Assembly: GCA_002450075.1 (NCBI GenBank)
Contig: DJYJ01000015.1
Location: forward strand, 24,254 to 88,253
Length of the DNA stretch: 64,000 nucleotides
Direction: 5' to 3'
Source: Clostridiales bacterium UBA6981
GTDB lineage: Bacteria; Bacillota; Clostridia; Oscillospirales; Oscillospiraceae
The position numbers and the translations under genes are program-made. The notes beneath the pieces are model-generated. The model was not told where the DNA came from and searched no databases. It saw only the letters and a program-made list of their open reading frames with translations. Positions 51,483 through 60,046 of the stretch are shown piece by piece (positions within the stretch are counted from its first letter, which is position 1; each line of letters opens with the position of its first letter).

Positions 51483-51523
51483 CAATTTAAAAATCGCTGC
51501 TGCGTATAAAAACGCGGCGCATG

Positions 51524-51559
51524 AAAAAAGTCCGACGGGAGATCCCGTCGGACTTTTTT
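51524..51559. terminator. bidirectional terminator
   Basis: 17-base arms AAAAAAGTCCGACGGGA/TCCCGTCGGACTTTTTT with a 2-base gap, between convergent genes. Confidence 0.92.
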
Positions 51560-51571
51560 GTATGGGGTCGA

Positions 51572-52303
51572 TCAGTGCTTGTCGGTGCCCTTTGCGCCGA
51601 CGCCGAAGTGCAGCTCCTTCATGCCCTCGACCTCGTCGCAGATCCCCTTGAGCGAGCAGACCGAGCAGTCGGTGGGCAGACCTTCGAGGATGTGGGTGAG
51701 AGTGCCGGTGACGTCGCTGGCCTTCTTGGCGTTGGCCTTCATGGCGGCGTAATCAAAGCCGGGCGCCGTGACGAAGATCACCGTCGCGTTCAGGACGTTC
51801 TCATCCTGCTTGTAGGCCTTGATGTAGCTATTGCCGACCTGGCGGAAGCTGATGCCCTTGCGGATGGCCTGGCGGCTGAGGCGCACCTGTTCGCGATAAG
51901 ACTCCGGCGACATGCGGACCATGTAGCCCTCGAGGTTGACGTGATACTTGGCAAACTCGATATCCTTGAGCGTGCGATAGACCTTTTCGTCGTCACCGTC
52001 AAGCACGCCGACACGCAGCAGCACGATGCGCGCAAAGTCACAGCCGCCGTGGATGTCCTTCAGATCCGGGCCGTAGAGCAGGACCTTGTCCTCGCTCACG
52101 AGCTCGGAAGACGACGTGAAGAGCACATAGTTTGCCGAGCCCTTGCCGGAAGCGCCGAGCTCGTACGCCGCGTCCTTCTGGAGGACGAGCTCGCTGTTTG
52201 CAAGCTCCTTGCAGATGTTGTTCGGCTCATACTTCCAGGACGTCGGCTGTCCCTTTTCCAGAAGCGCCGCGGTATCGTGGAACAGAGAATTATACAGCTC
52301 CAT
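51572..52303 (-). CDS. unrecognised protein with C-terminal Cys cluster, last gene of the dehydratase-like operon
   Basis: 243 residues, soluble. Long helical/strand N-terminal part (VLLYGPDLKDIHGGCDFARIV, VNLEGYMVRMSPESYREQVR), then a C-terminal DCSVCSLKGICDEVEGMKEL with three Cys in C-x2-C-x5-C spacing, a pattern seen in metal-cluster proteins such as the acetyl-CoA-synthase family. I cannot name the family. It follows the 55-residue membrane protein without a gap (stop then ATG), and ends the operon with a strong terminator. I infer cluster binding or assembly. Confidence 0.6.
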   Translation of the reverse strand: MELYNSLFHDTAALLEKGQPTSWKYEPNNICKELANSELVLQKDAAYELGASGKGSANYVLFTSSSELVSEDKVLLYGPDLKDIHGGCDFARIVLLRVGVLDGDDEKVYRTLKDIEFAKYHVNLEGYMVRMSPESYREQVRLSRQAIRKGISFRQVGNSYIKAYKQDENVLNATVIFVTAPGFDYAAMKANAKKASDVTGTLTHILEGLPTDCSVCSLKGICDEVEGMKELHFGVGAKGTDKH

Positions 52304-52471
52304 TTAGAATACCTGGTCTACTTTCTTGCGGTCGAAGATCAGGTTGACCTGCTTGTAGGCCCAGCCGAGAAGCTTCTGGTCAAGGTTCCAGAAGTAGACG
52401 ACGAACAGGACGACAACGACGATCAGAAGCACTTTGATCAGACTGAAAATGAACTTTAAGATCTTATCCAT
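52304..52471 (-). CDS. 55-residue single-pass membrane protein
   Basis: 55 codons from ATG 52471; AAAGGAG lies about 12 bases upstream. A Lys-rich start, one long hydrophobic helix (about 8-27, LIKVLLIVVVVLFVVYFW), then an amphipathic tail (LLGWAYKQVNLIFDRKK). Its stop TAA abuts the next gene's ATG, which indicates translational coupling and a real gene; it is below common annotation cut-offs. It may anchor the Cys protein or the reductase at the membrane (inference). Confidence 0.7.
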   Translation of the reverse strand: MDKILKFIFSLIKVLLIVVVVLFVVYFWNLDQKLLGWAYKQVNLIFDRKKVDQVF

Positions 52472-52512
52472 GCAGCAATGATGCTCCTTTCGGTGTTATT
52501 CCCACAAGGGGA

Positions 52513-53307
52513 TTACTTCTTGGCAAGTCCCTTCTGGCGGGCATATTCGGCAGCGCCGAGAGCGCCCATCAGCTGCGGGTCCGTCTTCAGGTTGACGACC
52601 TTCAGCTTCAGAACATGCTCGATCGCTTCCTTCAGACCGTCGTTCTTCGCGCAGCCGCCCGTCAGCGTGATGCTGTCGGTCGCACCGGCCTTCTTCGCCA
52701 TGACGAAGCAGCGCTTCGCTACCGCCATCTCGATGCCCGCCGCGATCTCATCCATCGGCTTGCCCTCGCCGACCAGCGTGATGACCTCGGACTCGGCAAA
52801 AACCGTGCACTGCGCCGTGATCGGGATCACGTTCTTCGCCGTCAGAGACAGCTTCGAGAATTCCGGCAGGCTCATTTCAAAGCTGCGCGCCATCGCCTCG
52901 AAGAAGCGGCCCGTACCGGCCGAGCACTTGTCGTTCATCGCAAAGTTCTTTACCGTGCCGTCCGTGTCGATGCTGATGCCCTTGACGTCCTGGCCGCCGA
53001 TGTCGATGATCGCCTTCACGCTCGGGTCCGTGATGTGCACGCCCATGGCATGGCAGGAGATCTCGGAGATGTTCTCGTCTGCAAACGGCACCTTGTTGCG
53101 GCCGTAGCCCGTGCCGATCAGGTACTCAAGCTCCTTCGAGTCCTTCAGTCCCGCCTGCTTGCAAACCTCTTCCATCGCCGCGATCGCGCTCTGCTCAGAG
53201 TTGATCTTCGAGCGGATCGTCGTGTCCGCTACCATCTTGCCGGTCTCGTCGAGTATAACTGCCTTCGTAAACGTGGATCCTACGTCGCAGCCGCCAAAGT
53301 ATTTCAT
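52513..53307 (-). CDS. 2-hydroxyacyl-CoA dehydratase activator (HgdC/BadF family ATPase)
   Basis: 264 residues, the length of HgdC-type archerases. ASKHA fold: GGCDVGSTFTKAVI, IDIGGQDVKGI, TGGCAKNDG. The two Cys that hold the dimer-bridging [4Fe-4S] cluster are in NDKCSAGTG and AQCTVFAESE. It injects an electron into the partner at the cost of ATP. GGAGGAATT precedes ATG 53307. A 239-base gap with two hairpins separates it from the upstream alpha-like gene, so it may have separate expression. Confidence 0.92.
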   Translation of the reverse strand: MKYFGGCDVGSTFTKAVILDETGKMVADTTIRSKINSEQSAIAAMEEVCKQAGLKDSKELEYLIGTGYGRNKVPFADENISEISCHAMGVHITDPSVKAIIDIGGQDVKGISIDTDGTVKNFAMNDKCSAGTGRFFEAMARSFEMSLPEFSKLSLTAKNVIPITAQCTVFAESEVITLVGEGKPMDEIAAGIEMAVAKRCFVMAKKAGATDSITLTGGCAKNDGLKEAIEHVLKLKVVNLKTDPQLMGALGAAEYARQKGLAKK

Positions 53308-53359
53308 GTATGAATTCCTCCGATTTTTATTTTTTATTCATTAGAAATCCGTCCTCACA

Positions 53360-53394
53360 CCGGATCGAAGCCCGGTAACACGAGTTCGATCCGG
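53360..53394 (-). promoter_or_regulatory. hairpins in the gap between dehydratase subunit and activator
   Basis: A perfect CCGGATCGAA/TTCGATCCGG hairpin (53360-53394) and a second, ATCCCTTCGC/GCGGAGGGAT (53495-53521, one wobble), with no clear T-runs. They may process the message or tune activator levels. Confidence 0.55.
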
Positions 53395-53546
53395 AGAGGA
53401 AGAAGGAGCTTAATCCTGCGTAGGTTTTCGCGGCACTTACGCAAACCGCATAAACCGGAGCGATATAAGCTGCTTCTGACGATGCCAACGGTCGATCCCT
53501 TCGCGCCGTACGCGGAGGGATGACCTGTGTGGCGTTGTATGGACGC

Positions 53547-55343
53547 TTACATGCAGACCTCGTCCTCGAACTCGACGAGAGACGGGTCGACCGGCTCGGC
53601 CTGGAGAACGGTGCGCATATACTCGTTGACCTTGTCGCGCATGGTGCGTCTCGAAACGGTACGCGGATCCATCAGGTCGTGCTCGATCCAGATCAGGTCG
53701 TAGCCGCGCTCCCGGCCCTGCTCGTCCAGGATGCCCTGTACGGTGGCCATGTTCTTGCAGGCGACGTTCTGATACATGATGACAAGCTTGGCGTTCCAGT
53801 CCTCACACTGCTTCCAGCACTCGTCGACGACGTTCTGGTAACCGCCGTTGGTGTGACGGCGCATGACCATACGCTCGTACAGACGGGCCAGATCGCGCAG
53901 AGCCTCTTCCTTGTCCTCGGTCTCGAGGTGCTTGGTGAAGTTGAGGGACTCCATCTCGACGAGGACGTCGATGCCCCAGCAGTTGGCCAGCCAGTTGGAG
54001 AAGTTGGCGTAGTAGTGGGCCGGGCAGGACCAGACGATCGCGCGGTAGCGCATCTTTCTCTCGGGCCAGGCCGTCTCGCCGCGCTCGTAGGCGCGCATGA
54101 GCATCTTATCGACCTTCTGCATCGAGGGGAGAACGCGCGGGTCGATGCCGCCGTCCATCTCGTAGTTCCACTTGCGGAAGAGCTCGTAGCTCGGTCCGAT
54201 CAGCTGCGGGCGGGCGGACTTGTTGATTTCCCACTTGTTCAGCTCGAGGTCGGTCTCCTGGTTGAAGCGCTTCATGCAGGTGAAGTAAGCATCCCAGGAC
54301 CACTTCGCGCCGGTCCTCTCCTCGATCCACCTGATGCAGGCCTTGATATCCTCGGCGCCCATCTGCACGGTCTCCTCATCCAGATAACGAACGGGGAAGC
54401 AGAGGTGGAACACGGGGATGTTCGGGAAGCGGCGGGAGAAGTAGGACGAAGCCATCGTGGAGCCGTCGCAGGGCATGGAGCTGGAGATGAAGCCGGAGCC
54501 CATGTCGGGCAGCGCGTTGATGACGAGCGCGCCGCATTCGGACGACGGGACGGGGCAGGTGTCGGCGGGAAGGCCGTAGCTTTCGACTGCGTCGATGTAG
54601 GGGATGCAGACCAGCTGGTCGATCTCGGAAACCAGGAACATGGGCAGCAGCTGGTGCGGGATGCCGCACAGATCCGGGAAGCCGGCCATGATCTGGCCCA
54701 TGGTCATTTCGTCGAAGGTGACCATCATGCGGTTGAGCTCGTCGCTGTTGCCGTTCTTGCGGTCGGCCTTGCTCAGGAGGACCAGGTTCTCCGCGACATA
54801 GCGGAAGATCTGGTAGGTCAGCTCGTGGCTCATGCGCAGGTTGGAGCCGCGCAGGCCGAGGATGTTCTTGTCCATAAAGCCGTGGCAGCAGAAGTAGGAG
54901 ATCATCCAGCGATACCACAGCGCGCTGTTCATGGCGGGGATCAGATCCTTGGAGAAGGTGCCGAGCAGCATGCCCCACAGACGCGCCCACTCCCAGAAGT
55001 CATAGGCGGTGTCCTTGATGCCGCGCCACTCGCGGCGGACAGTGGCCATGGCGCCCTTGCGGTAGAGACGGCCCAGGCTGTGCTCGCCGTTGAGGATGCG
55101 GTCCATCTTGCCGGCAGTGTCGAGCGCCATGAAGTCGGCATACTCGCCCTTGGCGCGCTCCCAGTCGGCCTTGCAGTCGTTCAGGCGGTCCTGGCCGAAC
55201 TGCTTCCAGTCGGTCGCCTTGAGCAGATCCCAGGCAATGGCGCCGAACTCGGCAAGGTTGGCACCCTGCTTCTTCCAGTCCATATTGTCTTTGGCTTTCC
55301 AGAACTTGGGATTCGGGTAAACCAGCTTTTCCTTTTTAGCCAT
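53547..55343 (-). CDS. 2-hydroxyacyl-CoA dehydratase-type alpha subunit (HgdA-like)
   Basis: 598 residues, larger than the usual 430-480. The core resembles HgdA/BcrC-type cluster-binding subunits: SYFCCHGFMDKNILGLRGSN, SSECGALVINALPDMGSG, SSSMPCDGSTMASSYFSRRF and VWSCPAHYY, giving several Cys for a [4Fe-4S] cluster. It has an extra N-terminal helical region (about 1-150). ATG 55343 follows AGGAGG; a longer open frame has none. Overlaps the beta-like gene by 8 bases. Substrate unknown: dehydratase, benzoyl-CoA reductase or another ATP-driven reductase remain possible. Confidence 0.85.
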   Translation of the reverse strand: MAKKEKLVYPNPKFWKAKDNMDWKKQGANLAEFGAIAWDLLKATDWKQFGQDRLNDCKADWERAKGEYADFMALDTAGKMDRILNGEHSLGRLYRKGAMATVRREWRGIKDTAYDFWEWARLWGMLLGTFSKDLIPAMNSALWYRWMISYFCCHGFMDKNILGLRGSNLRMSHELTYQIFRYVAENLVLLSKADRKNGNSDELNRMMVTFDEMTMGQIMAGFPDLCGIPHQLLPMFLVSEIDQLVCIPYIDAVESYGLPADTCPVPSSECGALVINALPDMGSGFISSSMPCDGSTMASSYFSRRFPNIPVFHLCFPVRYLDEETVQMGAEDIKACIRWIEERTGAKWSWDAYFTCMKRFNQETDLELNKWEINKSARPQLIGPSYELFRKWNYEMDGGIDPRVLPSMQKVDKMLMRAYERGETAWPERKMRYRAIVWSCPAHYYANFSNWLANCWGIDVLVEMESLNFTKHLETEDKEEALRDLARLYERMVMRRHTNGGYQNVVDECWKQCEDWNAKLVIMYQNVACKNMATVQGILDEQGRERGYDLIWIEHDLMDPRTVSRRTMRDKVNEYMRTVLQAEPVDPSLVEFEDEVCM

Positions 55344-56535
55344 TCTTTTCTGCCTCCTTGTGGATGCGTTTGATCTCCAGAGATTCGACAAAGGCCTGGC
55401 AGCGCGTGCGCAGCTGGCCGGAGTTGCCGTTGTTGTAAAGTCTGTCGATCGAGAGGACCGGCCAGCCGTATTCATCGTGCATGATGTGGCTGACGAGCGC
55501 ACGCTCGAAGCCCCAGTAGTCGCAGTACTTCATCTGCTCGTAGATGATGCCGTCGGCCTTGTACTCCTTGGCAAGACGGTCGGCCGTCTCGCGGCGCTGG
55601 AGCACCTTTTCGTCGGCGATGTAACGGGCGCATTCGCTGTGCTGCATCACGTGCAGACAGATCTGACGCAGCGCGTCCTCATCGTCCTTGAGCTCGATGA
55701 CCTCGCGGCCCGGCGTGGAGCCGAAGCAGTAACGGTCGGACACGACGAGAGCGCCGGTGCCCTCGATGAGCTTGGTCAGGTTCGGGTCGTCGATCTCACT
55801 GCCGACGATCGCCACGCGGGCGCGGAAGGGGCTCTTCTTGTCGGGCTTGCGCTTTTTGAGCTCTTCGAGCGTCTCACGCAGATAGGGCAGGATCAGATGC
55901 TTCGGGCAGGTGTAGGAGACCAGGTTGATCACATGGAACTCATAGCCCGTGATGATGGGGTTGTCCAGCTTGCGCATCTCGCCGATCTCGGAGATGATCG
56001 AGCAGACCTCGTTGTGCTCCTTGACGGCCTCGCGGATTGCGGCGTCAGAGGTGTCGACGCCGAACTTTTCCGTCAGCTGGTCAAGCACATGGATGCGCAT
56101 CTGCTTTTCATAGCTGTCAAGCGTATAGTCGGTGACCTTGAAGGGGATATCGCAGTGGGTGACGAAGAAGTTGGGCTTTTCGTTGATTTTGAGGATCTCG
56201 AAGTGCTCCATCGCACGGTTCATCATGGAGCAGGCGTCGACGCCGATCATCGCGTCGAGGAACTGGTAGCCGCCCTCAATGCCGCGCTCGACCAGGGCAC
56301 GCGCGAACTCGCAGGTGTAGTTCGACATGTAATAGGTCGCGATGTCGATCGAACCGGTGTTGGGTGCGCGCAGACGTACCGAGAAGCATTTGTCAACATT
56401 GAGCAGGACCTCGGGTACGTGATAGCAGGTGTAGCCCAGGCAGATGCCGCCATCGGCCTGAGCCTGCTGGACCAGCTCGTTGTTGGCGCTCTCAAGCAGT
56501 TTTTCGAAATAGATCAGATGCTTAAGATCTTTCAA
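55336..56535 (-). CDS. 2-hydroxyacyl-CoA dehydratase-type beta subunit (HgdB-like)
   Basis: 399 residues. Cluster-Cys motifs are in GYTCYHVPEVLL, DACSMMNRAM and KYCDYWGFERALV, with SDRYCFGSTP and the SGQLRTRCQAFVE C-terminal segment typical of HgdB. The start is TTG 56535 after GAGGTG; no in-frame ATG fits. It lies 15 bases after the CooC-like gene and overlaps the alpha-like gene by 8 bases, as in a heterodimer operon. Confidence 0.86.
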   Translation of the reverse strand: MKDLKHLIYFEKLLESANNELVQQAQADGGICLGYTCYHVPEVLLNVDKCFSVRLRAPNTGSIDIATYYMSNYTCEFARALVERGIEGGYQFLDAMIGVDACSMMNRAMEHFEILKINEKPNFFVTHCDIPFKVTDYTLDSYEKQMRIHVLDQLTEKFGVDTSDAAIREAVKEHNEVCSIISEIGEMRKLDNPIITGYEFHVINLVSYTCPKHLILPYLRETLEELKKRKPDKKSPFRARVAIVGSEIDDPNLTKLIEGTGALVVSDRYCFGSTPGREVIELKDDEDALRQICLHVMQHSECARYIADEKVLQRRETADRLAKEYKADGIIYEQMKYCDYWGFERALVSHIMHDEYGWPVLSIDRLYNNGNSGQLRTRCQAFVESLEIKRIHKEAEKNG

Positions 56536-56550
56536 ATGTTACACCTCTTC

Positions 56551-57312
56551 TTAAAGAATTTCTATTTTGCGGAGTGCTTCCTGCACCCCCTTGAGCATAA
56601 CGGAATCCGCGGGAAGCTCCATGACGCTTCTGCCCTTGATGTCGTTGGCGGCAAAGGTGTCGTCCGCGGGAATGGCGGAGAGGATCTCCACCGGGCTGTC
56701 GGTGAGCTCAACCAGCTCGGGATTGGTCACGCGGTTGATGATGCAGCCGATCTTTTCATACGAGATCAGCTCGTCGGCCACCTGCTTGATCGTCGTGATG
56801 ACCTGGGCGCCCTTTTTGCTCTGATCCGTGATGAGCAGGAGGTGCGTGACCTTTTCCATGACGCGGCGCTGGATCTGCTCGATTCCGGCCTCGCCGTCGA
56901 TCACGACATAATCAAAGCTGTTGGCAAGGATGCCGATGACCTCCTTGAGGTAGGAGTTCACCTTGCAGTAGCAGCCGGAGCTCTCCGGCCGGCCGATGGC
57001 AAGGAAGGCAAAGCCCGGCATCTCAACCAGCGCGTCGAACATGCGGAAGCGCGCCTCGCTTAAGAGCTCGAGCGCCTCCTTGGTGTCGCCGTTTTCCACG
57101 CTGTCGACGATGCTCTGGCGAATATCGTCGAGCGTGAGCTTCACGTCCACGCCAAGAGCAACGGACAGACCGACGGCGGGATCGGCGTCGATCGCGAGGA
57201 TCTTCTTGTCGGGATATTTCTCGGCAAGGAGCCGCACGATGCAAGCGCAGATTGAGGTCTTTCCCACGCCGCCTTTGCCTGCGACCGTAAGGATCTTGGC
57301 TTTATTCTCCAT
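56551..57312 (-). CDS. CooC-like MinD-type ATPase
   Basis: 253 residues. The deviant Walker A is TVAGKGGVGKTS, followed by AIDADPAVGLS (Walker A') and FDYVVIDGEAGIEQ (Walker B). CooC-like features include the C-x-C site in GRPESSGCYCKVNSYLKEV, where CooC binds metal at the dimer interface. CooC helps load nickel into CO dehydrogenase; here there is no CO dehydrogenase, so I infer it supports metal-cluster assembly for the adjacent subunits. ATG 57312 after AAAGGGGG. First gene of the operon. Confidence 0.85.
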   Translation of the reverse strand: MENKAKILTVAGKGGVGKTSICACIVRLLAEKYPDKKILAIDADPAVGLSVALGVDVKLTLDDIRQSIVDSVENGDTKEALELLSEARFRMFDALVEMPGFAFLAIGRPESSGCYCKVNSYLKEVIGILANSFDYVVIDGEAGIEQIQRRVMEKVTHLLLITDQSKKGAQVITTIKQVADELISYEKIGCIINRVTNPELVELTDSPVEILSAIPADDTFAANDIKGRSVMELPADSVMLKGVQEALRKIEIL

Positions 57313-57386
57313 ATTCCAGTCCCCCTTTTTCGCGAGATAAACGCAAAATGAACACACTGATGGTTATACTATTACAGATTAGCTAC

Positions 57387-57415
57387 ATTTTAACACACGC
57401 CCCCTTTTTATGCAA
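57387..57415 (-). promoter_or_regulatory. promoter of the CooC/dehydratase operon
   Basis: Minus strand TTGCAT (57415-57410), 17-base spacer, TAAAAT (57392-57387). Confidence 0.7.
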
Positions 57416-57527
57416 GGAAAACGCCCCCTCCGACGGGCTTGACAGGGTTTGGAAAAGGCAACTGTTAGCGTTTGCTAACCGGATTGTAAAACTTTTTCTG
57501 TTTAGACATTTTTGGCGTTTTGTATAG

Positions 57528-57557
57528 TTTTTTGCCCCGTTTGGCGGGCAAAAAAAA
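57528..57557. terminator. bidirectional terminator
   Basis: TTTTTTGCCC/GGGCAAAAAA with an 8-base loop, upstream of the operon promoter on one side and beyond the tspO stop on the other. Confidence 0.85.
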
Positions 57558-57610
57558 GAATGTGCCGCCTTCTTTGTGAAAGCAGCACAAAATTCTCTGT
57601 TAAATTTCGG

Positions 57611-58090
57611 TCAATTCAACAAGTAGACGCCGAGGTTGAGATAAGCCGCGAAAAACAGCCATACGAGGTAGGGCGCCATCAGTCTGCCGGCGCGCGCGTC
57701 GATATAGCCGAAGCGCAGCGCGCACACGAGGGCGAGCGCAAAGAGCACGATCAGCCAGATGAACGCGACAAGGTAGATCTCCAGCACGAAGAACAGCAGC
57801 GGCCAGATAAAGTTTGCCGCAAGCTGCAGCGCATAGGCCGTCATCGCGCGGCGGATCCGCTCGGGCGAGGCGGAGGAGGTATAGACAAGATAGCTCGCTG
57901 TGCCCATCATCGCATACAGGATCGTCCACACGACCGGAAAGACCCAGCCCGGCGGCGAGAGCAGCGGCTTATACATGGTCTTGTAATCTTCCATCCCGCC
58001 GCGGCTGAGAAAGGCCGCAAGCGCGCCGACCGCCAGCGGTATCGCCAGACAGATCGCAAGCTGTTTCCATTTGATTTTCCCGCTTTTCAT
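57611..58090 (-). CDS. tspO: TspO/MBR family membrane protein
   Basis: 159 residues with five predicted helices. Typical: SPPGWVFPVVWTILYAMMG (the signature first loop), the W-x-L-L-F-F-V region and Trp/Tyr-rich C-terminus (YLVWLFFAAYLNL). The family binds porphyrins and tryptophan-derived ligands, with roles in porphyrin turnover. The start context is weak (GGGTGATGA before ATG 58090). Own terminator follows. Confidence 0.9.
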   Translation of the reverse strand: MKSGKIKWKQLAICLAIPLAVGALAAFLSRGGMEDYKTMYKPLLSPPGWVFPVVWTILYAMMGTASYLVYTSSASPERIRRAMTAYALQLAANFIWPLLFFVLEIYLVAFIWLIVLFALALVCALRFGYIDARAGRLMAPYLVWLFFAAYLNLGVYLLN

Positions 58091-58128
58091 TTCATCACCC
58101 GTACTAGGGTATGCGGGAAAGGACGGGC

Positions 58129-58668
58129 TTATTCTCTTTTAGTCTCTGCTTTTCTCTTGAATGCTTTTTCCTTGTGCTCAATTGCAATCATGCACTCGCA
58201 CAGTACAAACAAAAAAATAATCAGCAGGATCGCATCTACCACATATTCCGGTCCGTACCACGGGCCGGCCAGAGACAGAGGGCTTCCGTCTGTCCAATAT
58301 AAGATTACAATGCTTTTCCCTTCTTCCGGTTTTGGATAGGCCCATTCACGCATTGAGGTCATTGCGCCGTTTTCAAAAAAACTGATTCCCAAATCGTTCA
58401 GGTCATTATGCTCTTCGATCCACGCGGTCGCCTCATCCCACTTGAGAGGACACACCGCGGTTTTCGTGCCGTAGATTCTGGGTTGCAGCGCCCCGCCCCC
58501 TCTATGTATATTCGTTCTCTCTATAATACTGGAGCCTGCAGGGAGTTTGACACGCTGCAGCTGCAGATAGGGCCCGATTTGCCACCAGTTGATGATAAGT
58601 AGATAAGCGGCTGCAAAGAAGATAGCACAAATATTTTTAGCAATTTGGAAGCGCGTCCTGCTTTTCAT
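58129..58668 (-). CDS. unrecognised small protein with two membrane segments
   Basis: 179 residues: an N-terminal helix (about 13-30, ICAIFFAAAYLLIINWW), an extracytoplasmic middle (DEATAWIEEHNDLNDLG region) and a second helix (about 140-160, VVDAILLIIFLFVLCECMIA), then a Lys-rich cytosolic tail. No family recognised. ATG 58668 follows GAAAGGG. A longer frame runs back through a terminator and the next gene and is rejected. Base composition is lower in GC than its neighbours, hinting at transfer or relaxed selection. Confidence 0.6.
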   Translation of the reverse strand: MKSRTRFQIAKNICAIFFAAAYLLIINWWQIGPYLQLQRVKLPAGSSIIERTNIHRGGGALQPRIYGTKTAVCPLKWDEATAWIEEHNDLNDLGISFFENGAMTSMREWAYPKPEEGKSIVILYWTDGSPLSLAGPWYGPEYVVDAILLIIFLFVLCECMIAIEHKEKAFKRKAETKRE

Positions 58669-58682
58669 TTTTACCCTTTCTA

Positions 58683-58716
58683 AAAAAGGGACAATCTTGA
58701 AAGATTGTCCCTTTTT
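58683..58716. terminator. terminator after the NifX-like gene
   Basis: AAAAAGGGACAATCTT/AAGATTGTCCCTTTTT arms with a 2-base loop region, ahead of the small membrane-protein gene on the minus strand. Confidence 0.9.
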
Positions 58717-58717
58717 A

Positions 58718-59140
58718 TCAACATCCGCAGCCACAGCCGCAGCCGCAGTCTTCGCTGCCCTCGTCGCCGCCGTGGCAGCCGCTGCAGCCGCCGCAGCCGC
58801 CGGAGCAGCCGCCGCCGTCGGAGGTGGGGAGCTGGCCGATGACGAGAAGCTGGGCCGCCGTGTCGGCGTCGCCGCAGTAGCCCGCGACCGGGATGATGCC
58901 GTAGCCAAGCAGCGCCGCGTGGGCTTCCTGGCCCATGCTGCCGCAGATGACGGCGTCGACGCCCTCGCGCTTGAGGAGATCGGCCATATCCTGGTGGCCG
59001 TGGAGACCGGTGGTCTCGACCAGGCGCTTGGTGCTCTCGTCGAGATTCTCTTCGCTGAATTCATAGATGGCGAACATCTCGGTATGGCCGAAATGCTCGA
59101 AGATCTCTCCCTTGTCGTAGGAGACGGCAACTCGGATCAT
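58718..59140 (-). CDS. NifX/NafY-type cluster-carrier-like protein with Cys/Gly tail
   Basis: 140 residues. The first ~110 match the dinitrogenase cofactor-biosynthesis (NifX/NifB-C) fold: IRVAVSYDKGEIFEHFGH, then a His-rich helix and DAVICGSMGQEAH. The last ~30 are unusually rich in Cys, Gly and His (CSGGCGGCSGCHGG, then a string of Cys-Gly pairs), a plausible metal-binding tail. No nitrogenase genes are in the window; relatives occur in non-fixing anaerobes next to Mrp ATPases, as here. AAGGAG 7 bases before ATG; 1 base after the Mrp stop. Confidence 0.82.
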   Translation of the reverse strand: MIRVAVSYDKGEIFEHFGHTEMFAIYEFSEENLDESTKRLVETTGLHGHQDMADLLKREGVDAVICGSMGQEAHAALLGYGIIPVAGYCGDADTAAQLLVIGQLPTSDGGGCSGGCGGCSGCHGGDEGSEDCGCGCGCGC

Positions 59141-59141
59141 C

Positions 59142-59963
59142 TCAAAGCTCCTTTTCGATATAGTCGGCAATGGCCTTCAGCCCGTCGGCGGGGACAGACT
59201 CGACCTCGCCCGCGTCGACCATCGTCGCCACGACCGGGTCGATCGGCAGGCGCGCCCAGGTCTTGATGCCAAAGGCGGCCGCTTCCTCCTCGGCCTTGGA
59301 CGCGCCGAAGATCTCGTGCTCCTTGCCGCAGTCGGGGCACTTGAAATAGGACATGTTTTCGACCAGGCCGATGACGGGCTTTTTCATCAGCCCCGCCATG
59401 TTGACGGCCTTGGCGACGATCATGCCGACGAGATCCTGCGGCGTGGAGACGACGACAACGCCGTCCACGGGCAGAGACTGGAACACTGTCAGCGGGACGT
59501 CGCCCGTTCCGGGAGGCATGTCGACGAACATATAGTCCACGTCCTGCCACAGCACGTCCGTCCAGAACTGCTGCACCGCGCCCGCGATGACGGGGCCGCG
59601 CCAGACAACGGGCTCGGTCTCATCCTCCAGGATCAGGTTGATGGACATGATCTGCAGGCCGGTGTGCGTGGAGACCGGGAAGAGCACCTCGCTGGTGCCG
59701 GTGGCGTGCTCGGTCACGCCGAAGGAGCGCGGGATCGACGGGCCGGTGATGTCGGCGTCGAGCACGGCGGCGTTGAAGCCGCGGCGCTGCATCTCGCTGG
59801 CGAGCAGCGCGGTTACGAGGGATTTGCCGACGCCGCCCTTGCCGCTGACGACGGCAATGACCTTTTTGACGCTCGCTCCCTCGTGCAGGGGCTTGCGGAA
59901 ATCCGCCTGGCGCTCGGCGCAGTTTTCGCCGCAGGTGGAGCAATCATGTGTGCATTCGCTCAT
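59142..59963 (-). CDS. Mrp/NBP35-type iron-sulfur cluster carrier ATPase
   Basis: 273 residues. The N-terminus has a Cys-rich ferredoxin-like cap (MSECTHDCSTCGENCAE), then the P-loop AVVSGKGGVGKSLVT, VLDADITGPSIPR, and the C-x2-C (YFKCPDCGKEHE) that holds the bridging cluster. Family role: scaffold and carrier for Fe-S clusters. ATG 59963 follows AAAGGA. Its promoter is strong and 50 bases away. Forms an operon with the NifX-like gene. Confidence 0.93.
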   Translation of the reverse strand: MSECTHDCSTCGENCAERQADFRKPLHEGASVKKVIAVVSGKGGVGKSLVTALLASEMQRRGFNAAVLDADITGPSIPRSFGVTEHATGTSEVLFPVSTHTGLQIMSINLILEDETEPVVWRGPVIAGAVQQFWTDVLWQDVDYMFVDMPPGTGDVPLTVFQSLPVDGVVVVSTPQDLVGMIVAKAVNMAGLMKKPVIGLVENMSYFKCPDCGKEHEIFGASKAEEEAAAFGIKTWARLPIDPVVATMVDAGEVESVPADGLKAIADYIEKEL

Positions 59964-60010
59964 GTTATGATTCCTTTCCAAACGGAAAAAGTTTTGGTTT
60001 TGACCTGTTC

Positions 60011-60038
60011 ATTATACCCAATGGACGCAAAAAGTCAA
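60011..60038 (-). promoter_or_regulatory. Mrp operon promoter
   Basis: Minus strand TTGACT (60038-60033), 16-base spacer, TATAAT (60016-60011). Confidence 0.8.
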
Positions 60039-60046
60039 ATATTCCG

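Noticed and set aside
53520..57063. Long plus-strand frames opposite the dehydratase-like operon
   Set aside because: Antisense shadows; translations are Val/Asp/Leu/His-rich with no domain.
58669..59130. Long N-terminal extension of the 58129 gene
   Set aside because: It is the frame-shifted reading of the NifX-like gene and passes through a terminator.
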